A stretch of 32,671 nt of DNA from Lachnospiraceae bacterium (GCA_017480445.1 JAFVAO010000013.1:1-32671), one strand, 5' to 3'; shown: positions 1-7,824, counted from the stretch's first letter. Program-made: numbers and translations. Notes: generated by a model not told the origin, from the letters alone.

Positions 1-530
1 AAAAGCACCGGTATCTCCTTGGTTCCTTCTGTTTGATCCGCATTCATCTGCTTTACCGCATGTTCTTCCTCTTCGGCGATTCGCTCACCGAGGCGCTGCA
101 TCACATTCCATACACCGCCCGCACTGATGCTCTGTCCGCAGGTGCTGCTTATCACATCGGCAGTAACACGGTAAGGCGACTCTGTTACTGTCATGGCTAT
201 CTTTTCTGCCAGATTGGTGGATATCAGCCCAATCTTATCCATCTGCATGGCTTCATCCAGCAGATATACAAAAGCCTTCTCACCATTCTCAAGGCTGGTA
301 CGGTATACCCTGCGCCAGTAGACGACATCTCCGTAAACTGTTTTTATACTGGTTTTGCGACTGCCTTTATCCCGATAATTCTTCGTATCCCTGGTAGCAG
401 CCAGCTCATCATCATAGCCTTCCAGCATAATTCTAGTAATCTCACAAGCCAGCTCACAGACATATTTAAAAACTTTTTGCTCCAACTCCTTGAAAGATAT
501 CAGCTTTTCTTCTACAATAGTATTCATCAT
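1..530 (-). CDS. ISLre2/UPF0236-type transposase, 5' part (3' end beyond window)
   Basis: The minus strand is open from an ATG at 528-530 (a second ATG is at 525-527) to the window edge, giving about 176 residues with no stop. AGGAG lies 5 nt upstream of the first ATG. The protein begins MNTIVEEKLISFKELEQKVF and continues with a glutamate-rich helical region, a YRDKGSRKTSIKTVYGDV segment and VYWRRVYR, which I recognise as the N-terminal part of ISLre2-family (UPF0236) transposases. These are usually 450-480 aa, so well over half the protein lies off the window. It would catalyse movement of its own insertion sequence. The catalytic residues are not visible in this part, so activity cannot be judged. 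The overlapping plus-strand reading frame is a shadow. Confidence 0.8.
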   Translation of the reverse strand, partial: MMNTIVEEKLISFKELEQKVFKYVCELACEITRIMLEGYDDELAATRDTKNYRDKGSRKTSIKTVYGDVVYWRRVYRTSLENGEKAFVYLLDEAMQMDKIGLISTNLAEKIAMTVTESPYRVTADVISSTCGQSISAGGVWNVMQRLGERIAEEEEHAVKQMNADQTEGTKEIPVL

Positions 531-589
531 ACAGTCTCCTTTACGTGTTTTTCTTCGCAGTTAACATCATAAAGAAAAACTGTATGATT

Positions 590-613
590 GGGAAGAGGTT
601 TCGACTTCTTCCC
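590..613. repeat. Inverted repeat beside the transposase
   Basis: GGGAAGA and TCTTCCC form a 7-bp stem around a 10-nt loop. A second A/T-rich inverted repeat, TAATTTT/AAAATTA, follows at about 615-634. They lie between the transposase start and the deformylase-like gene. They could be part of the insertion sequence end or a weak terminator for the deformylase gene. A T-rich run follows on the minus strand only after about 10 nt, so this is not a classical terminator. Confidence 0.35.
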
Positions 614-752
614 TTTAATTTTGCCAATTAAAATTATACACTAACGCATAAATTTTCATATTTGCTCATAGCGAACAATCCTGAACGCCATAGCTTATCA
701 CCTCTTAAACAGGCATTTCCCTTTACCTTTGCCCATTCCATCCGGCTATCCT

Positions 753-1163
753 TCATATCAGCTCCCCGGAAAAATGCTGTATCTCATGCTGGATGATCTG
801 AGCCGTAAAGCCGGAGTACTTTCCGTGCTGCTTCTTAAACTCCTGATCCAGATAATCTACCTCGATCTCTTTATATCTGGTACACGGTCTCGCACCCTCC
901 AGTGAAAGACAGCTTTCCTCTGTCTCGTATTTTCCGGTCTTCTTCGTGATCACCGGATTGATCATCGGAAAGATAAACGGACCTGCAGCGACTACAATGA
1001 TCTGCTTCTTCACGCCGATCATATTCGCCGCCATCCCGACACATCTGTCCTGATTTGCTTTTAATGTATCCATCAGATCCACGATCACCTGCTTATCCGC
1101 TTCCGTAGCCGGCTCGGACTTCTGCTGAAGGAACATCGGATCTCTCACAATCTGCTTTACCAT
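753..1163 (-). CDS. Peptide deformylase-like protein
   Basis: A 136-aa member of the peptide deformylase family, which removes the N-formyl group from nascent proteins using a bound metal. Motif 3 is intact (QHEIQH, His126-Glu127-His130) and the motif 2 cysteine is present in EESCLSLEG (Cys85). Motif 1, normally GxGLAAxQ, reads VGMAANM here, so the conserved glutamine that helps form the oxyanion hole is Met48. Motif 2 has ESCLS rather than EGCLS. Metal binding should be kept, but catalytic efficiency or substrate may differ. It is shorter than housekeeping deformylases (about 150-190 aa), with no extended C-terminal helix. It lies 46 nt downstream of the Spx/ArsC-like gene and is probably co-transcribed. 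The ribosome binding site is weak (GGGATGTGAG). Confidence 0.8.
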   Translation of the reverse strand: MVKQIVRDPMFLQQKSEPATEADKQVIVDLMDTLKANQDRCVGMAANMIGVKKQIIVVAAGPFIFPMINPVITKKTGKYETEESCLSLEGARPCTRYKEIEVDYLDQEFKKQHGKYSGFTAQIIQHEIQHFSGELI

Positions 1164-1209
1164 ATCTCACATCCCAAACGCAGCGCACAGCTTATCGTAC
1201 CGAGGCTGC

Positions 1210-1560
1210 TCATAATGCTTCCCTCCAGGCATCTTCCCTAAATCCCGGCAATACCCTATCATCCGTAACCAGCAACGGTCTTTTCACCAGCATCCCGTCG
1301 GAAGCCAGAAGCCTAAACATCTCATCCTCACTCATATCCGGCAGCTTCTTCGACAGTTCCATCTCCCGATAAAGCTGTCCGCTGGTATTGAAAAACTTCC
1401 GCAGCGGCAATCCGCTCTTCTTATGAAGCTGACGCAGCGTCTTCTCATCCGGATGATCTTCCTTGATATCGATCACTGTATGCCCGATCTTGTTATCATC
1501 CAGCCACTTCAATGCTTTCTTACAGGTTGTACATTTTGAATAGCAATATACCTTAACCAT
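1210..1560 (-). CDS. Spx/ArsC (arsenate reductase-like) family protein
   Basis: A 116-aa thioredoxin-fold protein of the ArsC/Spx/YffB family. It has an N-terminal CTTC redox motif (Cys10, Cys13) after a short beta strand and a conserved LVKRPLLV segment carrying the family arginine. Members are either redox-sensitive RNA polymerase-binding regulators (Spx, MgsR) or glutathione/thioredoxin-linked reductases, and sequence alone does not decide which. I chose the second ATG (1558-1560) because AAGGAG is 9 nt upstream of it but only 3 nt from the ATG at 1564-1566. A good promoter with an inverted repeat at the start point precedes it, and the deformylase-like gene follows in the same direction. 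Confidence 0.8.
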   Translation of the reverse strand: MVKVYCYSKCTTCKKALKWLDDNKIGHTVIDIKEDHPDEKTLRQLHKKSGLPLRKFFNTSGQLYREMELSKKLPDMSEDEMFRLLASDGMLVKRPLLVTDDRVLPGFREDAWREAL

Positions 1561-1594
1561 AGTCATAATCTCCTTTTACTATCCCTTCAGAATG

Positions 1595-1615
1595 GTCGAA
1601 CCAATTCCCTTCGAC
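1595..1615. promoter_or_regulatory. Operator-like inverted repeat at the Spx-like gene start site
   Basis: GTCGAA and TTCGAC form a perfect 6-bp inverted repeat with a 9-nt spacer. It begins about 6 nt downstream of the -10 box of the promoter at 1622-1650, where a repressor would block initiation. No regulator is identified, and it could also be a small hairpin in the 5' leader. Confidence 0.3.
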
Positions 1616-1621
1616 TAATTT

Positions 1622-1650
1622 ATCATACCGCGATCAACTACTTATTTCAA
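1622..1650 (-). promoter_or_regulatory. Promoter of the Spx-like/deformylase-like pair
   Basis: On the minus strand, TTGAAA (1645-1650) and TATGAT (1622-1627) are separated by exactly 17 nt, a near-consensus housekeeping promoter. It lies in the gap after the PepSY-repeat gene, so the two downstream genes do not depend on the sigma factor operon. Confidence 0.7.
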
Positions 1651-1688
1651 CCATTATCTGCCTACTCCCAAACTACTTTAGGGTTTTG

Positions 1689-3047
1689 TTAATTCCCATA
1701 CCCTTCCAGAATCGTGCCGTCCCTGCCATCAACATAAAACCCATAAAATTTCCTGTTTTCATCATGAATCCATGTAATCTTATAGTAGGATTTACCGTCA
1801 AAGTCCGCTGAATGATTGTCCGTGAACCAGATATCGCATCCCACGCCAGTGGTGTCAATTCCCTGCTCTTCCAATCTTGCCCGCGTGATCTCCTTGGCCT
1901 CCTCCGCGGAGATGCCGCCGTTTTCCACATTTTGACGGATCTTTTCTTCCGGGTATTTCCTGTGCCCCTCGTAGCTCTCATCCAGTATTGAACCGTCCTG
2001 TGCATTGACCATGAAATAATAATATGTGTGACTGACAAAGTTCGCCCAGTTCACACCGTAACGGGGTATACCGCCGTAGATGTCTCTCCTCCCCGTTCCG
2101 TCTTCAAAACCATGGTTCATCTCAAATCCATCAAGCTGCAGTCCCAGTTCCGCTGCACGCTTTGTCGCAATTTCTATAGCTTCCTGTTCCGTGATCACGA
2201 TATTGTCTTCATTTCCACCAATGTGTTCATCCAAAATAGTACCATCCTCCGCATTGATCCAGAAATAGTAGTACGTATGGCTGAAAATATTGCTCCAGTT
2301 CACATTGTAGTATGCCGCCCCACCATACCGAACCCCCATGTCTTTTCCATCATCATAATAATGATTCATCTCAAACCCGGTGACATTAAGTCCAAGCTCC
2401 TGAAGCCGCGACTGTGCAATCTCAATGGCCTCTTCCTCCGTGATACCGCCGCTTTTCACATTTTCCTGAATCAGATTCCGCTGCTCTTCCTCTCTCGCCA
2501 TCACCTCGCCCGCAAGCAGCGCATAGTCTCTCTTTTTCATGAAATCCAGCAACTCAAGAATCTCCTCATCCGTCAGCTCCCGGTACAACGGCAGATAAAA
2601 CGTACTGGTGGAAGGCAGGAAACAAAGTAACCCGCTTTGCACATATTCGGATGCTTTCTCCTCGCTGTCCGCCAGCAGCAGATCGTTTTGCGGAAAATAT
2701 CCCTCCAGGTACTCTGTGTAAAGCTGTTCCATCCGCTGCTGCTCTGTAGCAGAGTATGGTCTGTTGAAGGAGTCACTGTCCACATCTGCATTCTGCACCT
2801 GCTGTTCCAGCGATGTGATTGTTTCCGGCGTCATATTTTCCATGCGCTCCTGTAAACGGGAAGTCACCAGCGCATAGGCCGGCACGCTGACTCCTGCAGC
2901 CGCGATCAGTGCCAGAATGACGCCGGCCGCCTTCATTCCTCCATGCCGCTTTGTATCTTGATTCTTCAACGCTTCTATCATGTTTGCCTGCGCCTCATCC
3001 TCCATCACAATACTGGAGACCGCATTGATCAAATCTTCTTTTCTCAT
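1689..3047 (-). CDS. Membrane-anchored probable anti-sigma factor with three PepSY-like repeats
   Basis: 452 aa from the ATG at 3045-3047, which has AAGGAG 9 nt upstream. Residues 1-40 are a short cytoplasmic segment (MRKEDLINAVSSIV) and 41-62 a single membrane helix. The rest is predicted to be outside. Residues 62-195 are helical and acidic. Three repeats follow at about 200-277, 284-360 and 378-450. Each starts with an ITEEEAIEIA-like helix, continues with RLQELGL and ends in a beta segment with DGTILDE or a variant. This is the PepSY pattern. The gene starts 34 nt after the ECF sigma gene, so the natural inference is that the short N-terminal segment holds the sigma factor and the repeats sense an extracellular signal. 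The N-terminus does not match a named anti-sigma domain that I can recognise, so the role rests on position and topology. Confidence 0.65.
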   Translation of the reverse strand: MRKEDLINAVSSIVMEDEAQANMIEALKNQDTKRHGGMKAAGVILALIAAAGVSVPAYALVTSRLQERMENMTPETITSLEQQVQNADVDSDSFNRPYSATEQQRMEQLYTEYLEGYFPQNDLLLADSEEKASEYVQSGLLCFLPSTSTFYLPLYRELTDEEILELLDFMKKRDYALLAGEVMAREEEQRNLIQENVKSGGITEEEAIEIAQSRLQELGLNVTGFEMNHYYDDGKDMGVRYGGAAYYNVNWSNIFSHTYYYFWINAEDGTILDEHIGGNEDNIVITEQEAIEIATKRAAELGLQLDGFEMNHGFEDGTGRRDIYGGIPRYGVNWANFVSHTYYYFMVNAQDGSILDESYEGHRKYPEEKIRQNVENGGISAEEAKEITRARLEEQGIDTTGVGCDIWFTDNHSADFDGKSYYKITWIHDENRKFYGFYVDGRDGTILEGYGN

Positions 3048-3081
3048 ATCCCACAACTCCTTTCCTGGTGAACGCATTCCT

Positions 3082-3555
3082 CTAAGACATTGCCTGATCT
3101 TCAAGGCGTATACGCAGCTGTTCCCTTCCGCGCTGCAATCGCTTTTTGACTGCCTGCTCGGAAACCTTCAATATCTTGGAAATCTCCCTGATCTTATATC
3201 CTTCGATGTAATGCAGATAGATCACTGCCCGGATTGCAACCGGCAGCTGCATCAGTTCCTGTATGACCGCACTGCTCTCCGCGGGCAAATAGCCGATATC
3301 CATATCATCAATGTCGATTTGCGGGTGTCTTGACCGAAACCGCAGCATATCCTTACAGATATGATTTGCCACGGTGAGCAGCCATGCCTTTTCATGCTCC
3401 GGAGAAGAAAAGGTCTTATGCTTTTCCAAGTATCTGCAAAACACCTCCTGTACCGCATCTTCCGCGTCCTGCGCATTTCGCAGCATGACGACACAGACCC
3501 GATACAACAGGTTGCCATATGTGTGAACGATCTCCGTTATTTTTTCACTTTCCAT
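3082..3555 (-). CDS. ECF-type RNA polymerase sigma factor
   Basis: 157 aa, a usual length for extracytoplasmic function sigma factors. Region 2 spans about residues 5-75 and includes NAQDAEDAVQEVFCRYL, the core-binding and -10-recognising part. Region 4 spans about 105-155 and includes YIEGYKIREISKILKVSEQA, the helix-turn-helix that reads the -35 element. AGGAGG lies 5 nt upstream of the ATG. The membrane PepSY-repeat protein follows after 34 nt, the usual sigma/anti-sigma arrangement. An AAC-containing ECF-like promoter is present upstream, suggesting autoregulation. Confidence 0.9.
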   Translation of the reverse strand: MESEKITEIVHTYGNLLYRVCVVMLRNAQDAEDAVQEVFCRYLEKHKTFSSPEHEKAWLLTVANHICKDMLRFRSRHPQIDIDDMDIGYLPAESSAVIQELMQLPVAIRAVIYLHYIEGYKIREISKILKVSEQAVKKRLQRGREQLRIRLEDQAMS

Positions 3556-3599
3556 ACCGTCCTCCTATCGTATGTCCGCCGGTACCGCCGCGCGTATCA

Positions 3600-3627
3600 G
3601 TACCGGTTCTGATGATAACACGTTGCA
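3600..3627 (-). promoter_or_regulatory. Candidate ECF-type autoregulated promoter
   Basis: On the minus strand TGCAAC (3622-3627) is followed after 16 nt by CGGTAC (3600-3605). An AAC-containing -35 with a 16-nt spacer and a CG-starting -10 fits the general ECF promoter pattern. It lies 45 nt upstream of the sigma factor ATG. Only one site is seen, so this is a suggestion. Confidence 0.35.
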
Positions 3628-3652
3628 GGGCCGGAAAAGGTGACATGCAATG

Positions 3653-3690
3653 AAAAAGATCAGAAGTTTATGTATTGCTCCTGATCTTTT
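3653..3690 (-). terminator. Terminator of the argCJB operon
   Basis: AAAAGATCAG and CTGATCTTTT form a 10-bp perfect stem with a 17-nt loop, followed on the minus strand by a short U run. It lies about 70 nt after the argB stop codon. Confidence 0.75.
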
Positions 3691-3759
3691 ACAAAATTTC
3701 TTATGCATTTATATTCCATTCGCACCCGAGCCAGCGCTTTCGTATACTTATTCGCACTG

Positions 3760-4644
3760 TCACTCGCCGTCCTCGTCGGCAATGATGGCCGTCCCCACAC
3801 CTTTGTCGGTGAAGATTTCCAAAAGCAGGCAGTGCGGGATGCGTCCGTCCAGAATATGTACACGGTTTACGCCGTTGCGGACCGCGGAAGTACAGTTGGA
3901 AAGCTTAGGCAGCATGCCGCCGCCGATAAAGCCACCGCCAATAAGCTCGTCTGCCTGATCTGTCGTCAATCTGGAGATAAAGGAGGACTTATCGTTGATG
4001 TCCTTGTAAAGCCCTTCGATGTCAGTCAGAAATACCAGTTTGTCCGCGCCCACAGCCTTTGCCACCGCGCATGCCGCATCATCGGCATTGATGTTGTAGG
4101 TCTGGAAATGATCGTCCAGACCGATGGGGGAAACGATGGGCAGGAAATCCTTCTCCAACAGGTCATATAACACCTTGGGATCCACACCGGTGATATCGCC
4201 CACGAAACCGATGTCCTGTCCGTCGGAATATTTCTTCTGTACCTTCAACAGACCGCCATCCTTGCCGCTTAATCCCACAGCCTTCACGCCCAGCTCCTGC
4301 ACCATGGACACGAGCTGTTTATTGACCTTGCCAAGCACCATCTCAGCGATCTCCATGGTCTCATCGTCGGTTACGCGCAGACCGTTCACGAATTTCGCCT
4401 CCTTGCCGACCTTACCTACCCAGCGGCTGATCTCCTTGCCGCCGCCGTGTACGATGATGGGCTTGAAGCCCACCAGTTTTAGCAGGGTCACATCCTTGAT
4501 GACGTTTTTCTGCAATTCCTCGTTGCTCATAGCGCTTCCGCCGTACTTTACCACAATGATCTTGCGGTTGAATTTCTGAATATAGGGAAGTGCCTCGATG
4601 AGGACTTCCGCCTTCTGTAATACCTGCTGCATATCTTTTTCCAT
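3760..4644 (-). CDS. argB: Acetylglutamate kinase
   Basis: 294 aa. Phosphorylates N-acetylglutamate with ATP, the second step of the acetylated arginine pathway in the cytoplasm. Amino acid kinase fold features are plain: [11 protein letters not shown] near the N-terminus (ATP-binding lysine), VHGGGKEIS (glycine-rich substrate loop), [17 protein letters not shown] and [10 protein letters not shown] near the C-terminus. Length matches the family. I chose the second ATG because GGGAG is 8 nt upstream of it but only 2 nt from the ATG at 4648-4650. The N-terminal extension before the kinase core (about 25 residues, [15 protein letters not shown]) resembles the helix found in arginine-inhibited hexameric ArgB enzymes, so feedback inhibition by arginine is plausible. 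It is the last gene of the operon. Confidence 0.95.
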   Translation of the reverse strand: MEKDMQQVLQKAEVLIEALPYIQKFNRKIIVVKYGGSAMSNEELQKNVIKDVTLLKLVGFKPIIVHGGGKEISRWVGKVGKEAKFVNGLRVTDDETMEIAEMVLGKVNKQLVSMVQELGVKAVGLSGKDGGLLKVQKKYSDGQDIGFVGDITGVDPKVLYDLLEKDFLPIVSPIGLDDHFQTYNINADDAACAVAKAVGADKLVFLTDIEGLYKDINDKSSFISRLTTDQADELIGGGFIGGGMLPKLSNCTSAVRNGVNRVHILDGRIPHCLLLEIFTDKGVGTAIIADEDGE

Positions 4645-4724
4645 AATCATGTCTCCCTTTATATCGTATCTTTATAAAACCGATTCGCGTACAGCCCTAT
4701 GTACATGTGGGGTGCTGTGCCATT

Positions 4725-5969
4725 TTATGAGCGGTAGTCCGCATTGATCTTCACATAGTCGTAAGTGAGGTCGCAGCCCCATGCGGTGGCTTCCTCCTCA
4801 CCTTCGTGCATGTCCACGAAGACAGTCACTTCGTCGGCCTGCATAATTTTCTTTGCAAGCTCCTCGTCAAACACGATGGGAGTTCCCCTGTCGAACACCT
4901 GCAATCTGCCCGCTTTGCCCTCGAAGAAAAGCTCTACATCATTCTGGTCAAACTGCGCGCCGGAGTAACCCATGGCGCACAGGAAACGTCCGAAGTTGGC
5001 GTCGCATCCGTAGATTGCTGCCTTGGAAAGATTGGAACCTACGATAGCGCGGGACAGCGTTCTCGCATCATCCTTGGACTTTGCGTTTACCACCTTTGCC
5101 TCAAAAAGCTTGCTTGCTCCCTCACCGTCGCCTGCCATTCTGCGGGCGAGGTATCTGCAAACGGTGAACAGTGCTTCATAGAATGTGTCGTAAGCCTCAC
5201 CCTTTTCGGTGACGGTTTTATTTTCCGCCAGACCGTTTGCCATGATCAGCAAGGTATCGTTGGTGGAGGTATCTCCGTCCACGGTGATCATGTTGAAGGT
5301 ATCCTTGATCACATTGCTGAGTGCTTCCTGCAGCAGTGATTTTTCGATTGCAAGGTCGGTAGTCAAGAATCCCAGCATGGTACACATATTCGGATGGATC
5401 ATGCCGGAGCCCTTACTCATACCGCCCAGCGTCACGGTCTTACCGTCTATCTCAAAGGTCACCGCGATCTCTTTATTGATGGTGTCGGTGGTCATGATGG
5501 CTTTGGAAGCCGCCGTTCCTGCCTCGGTAGTATGCGCCAGAGTCTTGCTCATTTTCTCCACGCCGTTTACCAGCTTGTCCACGGGAAGCTGCATGCCGAT
5601 GACGCCGGTGGAAGCGACCGCCACGCTCTCCGCGGGCACACTTAAAGCTTTCTCCACCGCTTTCGCAGTAGCTTCGCAGGCATCCCAGCCCTCCTGCCCG
5701 GTGCAGGCGTTAGCGATGCCGGAGTTGACCACAACCGCCTGCATCTTCGCACCGGAAGATACTATTTTCTGATCCCACTGGACGCAGGCTGCCTTGACCA
5801 CATTGCTGGTAAAGGTTCCCGCGCACTCGCAGGGTACTTCGGAATAAACCATAGCCATGTCCGTGCGATCCTTGTATTTGATGTTGGCCTCGCAGCATGC
5901 CGCCTGAAAGCCCTTTGCGGCGGTGACGCCACCCTCGATCTGTTTGACCTTTGCGTTGTCTGTACTCAT
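4725..5969 (-). CDS. argJ: Glutamate N-acetyltransferase / amino-acid N-acetyltransferase
   Basis: 414 aa. Transfers the acetyl group from N-acetylornithine to glutamate, recycling it; many homologues also use acetyl-CoA. It is made as a precursor that cleaves itself before a catalytic threonine. Here the site is MIHPNMCTMLGFLTTD, with Thr197 the new N-terminal nucleophile and Cys in place of the more usual Ala before it. STG at 120-122 supplies the oxyanion hole. The start ATG (5967-5969) has a GAGGG ribosome binding site; the frame is open 16 codons further upstream but those overlap the acetyltransferase gene and are probably not translated. It starts 16 nt after the acetyltransferase stop and is followed by argB after an 80-nt gap. 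Confidence 0.95.
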   Translation of the reverse strand: MSTDNAKVKQIEGGVTAAKGFQAACCEANIKYKDRTDMAMVYSEVPCECAGTFTSNVVKAACVQWDQKIVSSGAKMQAVVVNSGIANACTGQEGWDACEATAKAVEKALSVPAESVAVASTGVIGMQLPVDKLVNGVEKMSKTLAHTTEAGTAASKAIMTTDTINKEIAVTFEIDGKTVTLGGMSKGSGMIHPNMCTMLGFLTTDLAIEKSLLQEALSNVIKDTFNMITVDGDTSTNDTLLIMANGLAENKTVTEKGEAYDTFYEALFTVCRYLARRMAGDGEGASKLFEAKVVNAKSKDDARTLSRAIVGSNLSKAAIYGCDANFGRFLCAMGYSGAQFDQNDVELFFEGKAGRLQVFDRGTPIVFDEELAKKIMQADEVTVFVDMHEGEEEATAWGCDLTYDYVKINADYRS

Positions 5970-5985
5970 TATTTTTCCCTCTGTT

Positions 5986-6450
5986 TTATTTATTGAACGC
6001 CGTGATATTCGCCTCATTCAAGGTGAAATCATAGTAATTCAGATCCTCTCTCTTCGTCCAGCCGATGCAGTTCCAGAACGCATTGCCGATGTCATTCACC
6101 GTGAACGCGATCAGGCTGACTTTGTTGATCTGTTCCGCTTTCAGCGCATTCATGCAATATACCACCATGGCCTTGCCGATGCCGAGTCTGCGATAGTCCT
6201 CCCGCACGCACACATGGTACAGACAGCCGCGCCTGCCGTCATGGCCGCACAGGATACCGCCCACGATAGAGCCGTCCTCCGCCACCGCCACCACGCTGGT
6301 CTCTGGGTTGCGCTTTAAAAACCGCTCCACACCCTCGCGGGAGTCATCGATGCTGCGGATGCCGAAGCCTTTGATGGTCATCCACAGCGCCCGCAAGCCG
6401 TCGTAATCTTCTATGGTCATTGTCTTGATGGTATACGTCTTGTCGCTCAT
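5986..6450 (-). CDS. GNAT family N-acetyltransferase inside the arginine operon
   Basis: 154 aa GNAT fold protein. The acetyl-CoA-binding motif A is visible as VREDYRRLGIGKAMVVYCM, preceded by a VVAVAEDGSIVGGILC strand pair and followed by VSLIAFTVNDIGNAFWNCIGW. GGAG lies 6 nt upstream of the ATG at 6448-6450. It lies between argC and argJ and is evidently co-transcribed. The acetyl acceptor is unknown. Because the operon makes acetylglutamate derivatives, a role as a short stand-alone N-acetylglutamate synthase is tempting, but nothing in the sequence proves it and GNAT proteins are very diverse. Confidence 0.85.
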   Translation of the reverse strand: MSDKTYTIKTMTIEDYDGLRALWMTIKGFGIRSIDDSREGVERFLKRNPETSVVAVAEDGSIVGGILCGHDGRRGCLYHVCVREDYRRLGIGKAMVVYCMNALKAEQINKVSLIAFTVNDIGNAFWNCIGWTKREDLNYYDFTLNEANITAFNK

Positions 6451-6537
6451 TTGTTTCTCCAAATCTACAGCTTAATGCCGGATTCATCTCTGTACAACTT
6501 TTCCCATAACAAATGCAAATCCGGATTTAAATCCCGT

Positions 6538-7596
6538 CTACGGGAAGCAGGGCACCAGCTCCAGCCCTTCGCTCTCCGGCAATCCAAACAACAGATTCAT
6601 GTTTTGTACCGCCTGCCCGGCAGCACCCTTCACCAGATTATCCAGGGCGCCCATCATGATCACGCGGCCGGTCCGCTCGTCGATGACAAAGTTGACATCC
6701 ACATAGTTACTGCCTTCCACCCACTTGGTCTCGGGGCACACACCCTTGTCCAGCACACGCACAAATTTTTCATTCGCGTAATATTTGTCGTAAGTAGCCT
6801 TGATCTCCTCGTAGGTGGGCAGACTGCCGTCCGGTTTTCTCTTTAACTTCGCGTACTCTGTCGCCAGAATACCGCGGTTCATGGGCACCAGATGCGGCGT
6901 AAAATTGATCGTCACTTCGCAGTTGCCTGCATAGCCCAGCTGCTCCTCGATCTCCGGCGTATGACGGTGGGTTGCCACACCGTAAGCCTTGATGTTCTCA
7001 TTCACTTCGCAGAACAGGTTGGGCAGCTTCGCGCCTCTGCCCGCGCCGGACGTACCGGACTTGGCGTCCACAATCAATGTATCCACGTCGATCAAGCCCT
7101 CTTTTACCAAAGGATATGCCGTCAAAATTGAACAGGTCGTATAACAGCCGGGATTTGCCACCAAGCGTGTCTTGTCCGTAATCTTGCCGCGGTTGATCTC
7201 GCAGAGACCGTATACCGCCTCCTCGATAAACTGCGGGGATTTGTGCTCGATCCCATACCATTTTTCATAGGTCGCCACATCCTTAATACGATAGTCCGCA
7301 GAGAGATCCACGATCTTCACTTTTTGCAGAATCTCTTCCGTGAGCAGTCCCGCCAGAAATCCCTGGGGTGTGGCAGTGAAAATCACATCCACCTGATCTG
7401 CCAATTCGGTCAGATTATCATCCTTGCAGACATCCTCCACGATCTGAAACATATTCTGATATACTTCATAATACTTTTTATCAATATAGCTGCGGGAGCC
7501 GTACCAGACGATTCTCGCTTCCTTGTGATTCGCCAGAATCCGTACCAGTTCAGCGCCTGCATATCCGGTCGCACCGATAATTCCTACCTTAATCAT
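6538..7596 (-). CDS. argC: N-acetyl-gamma-glutamyl-phosphate reductase
   Basis: 352 aa. Reduces N-acetylglutamyl phosphate to the semialdehyde with NADPH, the third step of arginine synthesis. The Rossmann motif GIIGATGYAG is at the N-terminus, the catalytic cysteine is Cys151 in ANPGCYTT, and the conserved histidine block is ATHRHTPEIEEQ. The C-terminus ends GLPESEGLELVPCFP, typical of the family. GAGGAAGG lies just upstream of the ATG. It is the first gene of the operon, with its own promoter and ArgR-box-like palindromes upstream. Confidence 0.96.
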   Translation of the reverse strand: MIKVGIIGATGYAGAELVRILANHKEARIVWYGSRSYIDKKYYEVYQNMFQIVEDVCKDDNLTELADQVDVIFTATPQGFLAGLLTEEILQKVKIVDLSADYRIKDVATYEKWYGIEHKSPQFIEEAVYGLCEINRGKITDKTRLVANPGCYTTCSILTAYPLVKEGLIDVDTLIVDAKSGTSGAGRGAKLPNLFCEVNENIKAYGVATHRHTPEIEEQLGYAGNCEVTINFTPHLVPMNRGILATEYAKLKRKPDGSLPTYEEIKATYDKYYANEKFVRVLDKGVCPETKWVEGSNYVDVNFVIDERTGRVIMMGALDNLVKGAAGQAVQNMNLLFGLPESEGLELVPCFP

Positions 7597-7662
7597 ACCT
7601 TCCTCTCATTCTACCGCTTAAACGGCTTGTTTCTCATGCATAACGAACGCGATATATGTACC

Positions 7663-7690
7663 ATCATACCACTTTTTACGCATTTGTCCA
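7663..7690 (-). promoter_or_regulatory. Promoter of the argC operon
   Basis: On the minus strand TGGACA (7685-7690, five of six matches to TTGACA) and TATGAT (7663-7668) are separated by 16 nt. The inferred leader to argC is about 60 nt. The promoter separates the arginine genes from the ATP synthase operon upstream. Confidence 0.7.
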
Positions 7691-7706
7691 CAATTATTTT
7701 ATTTTT

Positions 7707-7752
7707 ATGCAAAAATATTGCATATTTGTTATTTTATGCATGTTTTATGCAT
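7707..7752. promoter_or_regulatory. Two ArgR-box-like palindromes upstream of argC
   Basis: Two 17-bp inverted repeats with identical geometry: ATGCAA-5 nt-TTGCAT at 7707-7723 and ATGCAT-5 nt-ATGCAT at 7736-7752, 12 nt apart in an A/T-rich stretch. A further ATGCAT is at 7636-7641 in the leader. Arginine repressor boxes are about 18-bp A/T-rich palindromes occurring in pairs, and these precede an arginine operon, so ArgR is the obvious candidate. The half-site differs from the Bacillus TGAAT form, so the assignment is inference. Confidence 0.5.
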
Positions 7753-7824
7753 TATTCAGACAAATTATCACTTTCAGAATCGCACTAAAATAGCACCGCC
7801 TGACGCAATGCGAATGCTGCAATG

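Noticed and set aside
33..572. Plus-strand open frame of 179 codons
   Set aside because: It is antisense to the ISLre2-type transposase, whose protein is recognisable on the minus strand.
634..756. 40-codon minus-strand frame starting at an ATGA overlap with the deformylase-like stop
   Set aside because: No recognisable protein, no own ribosome binding site, and it runs into the A/T-rich inverted repeat next to the insertion sequence.
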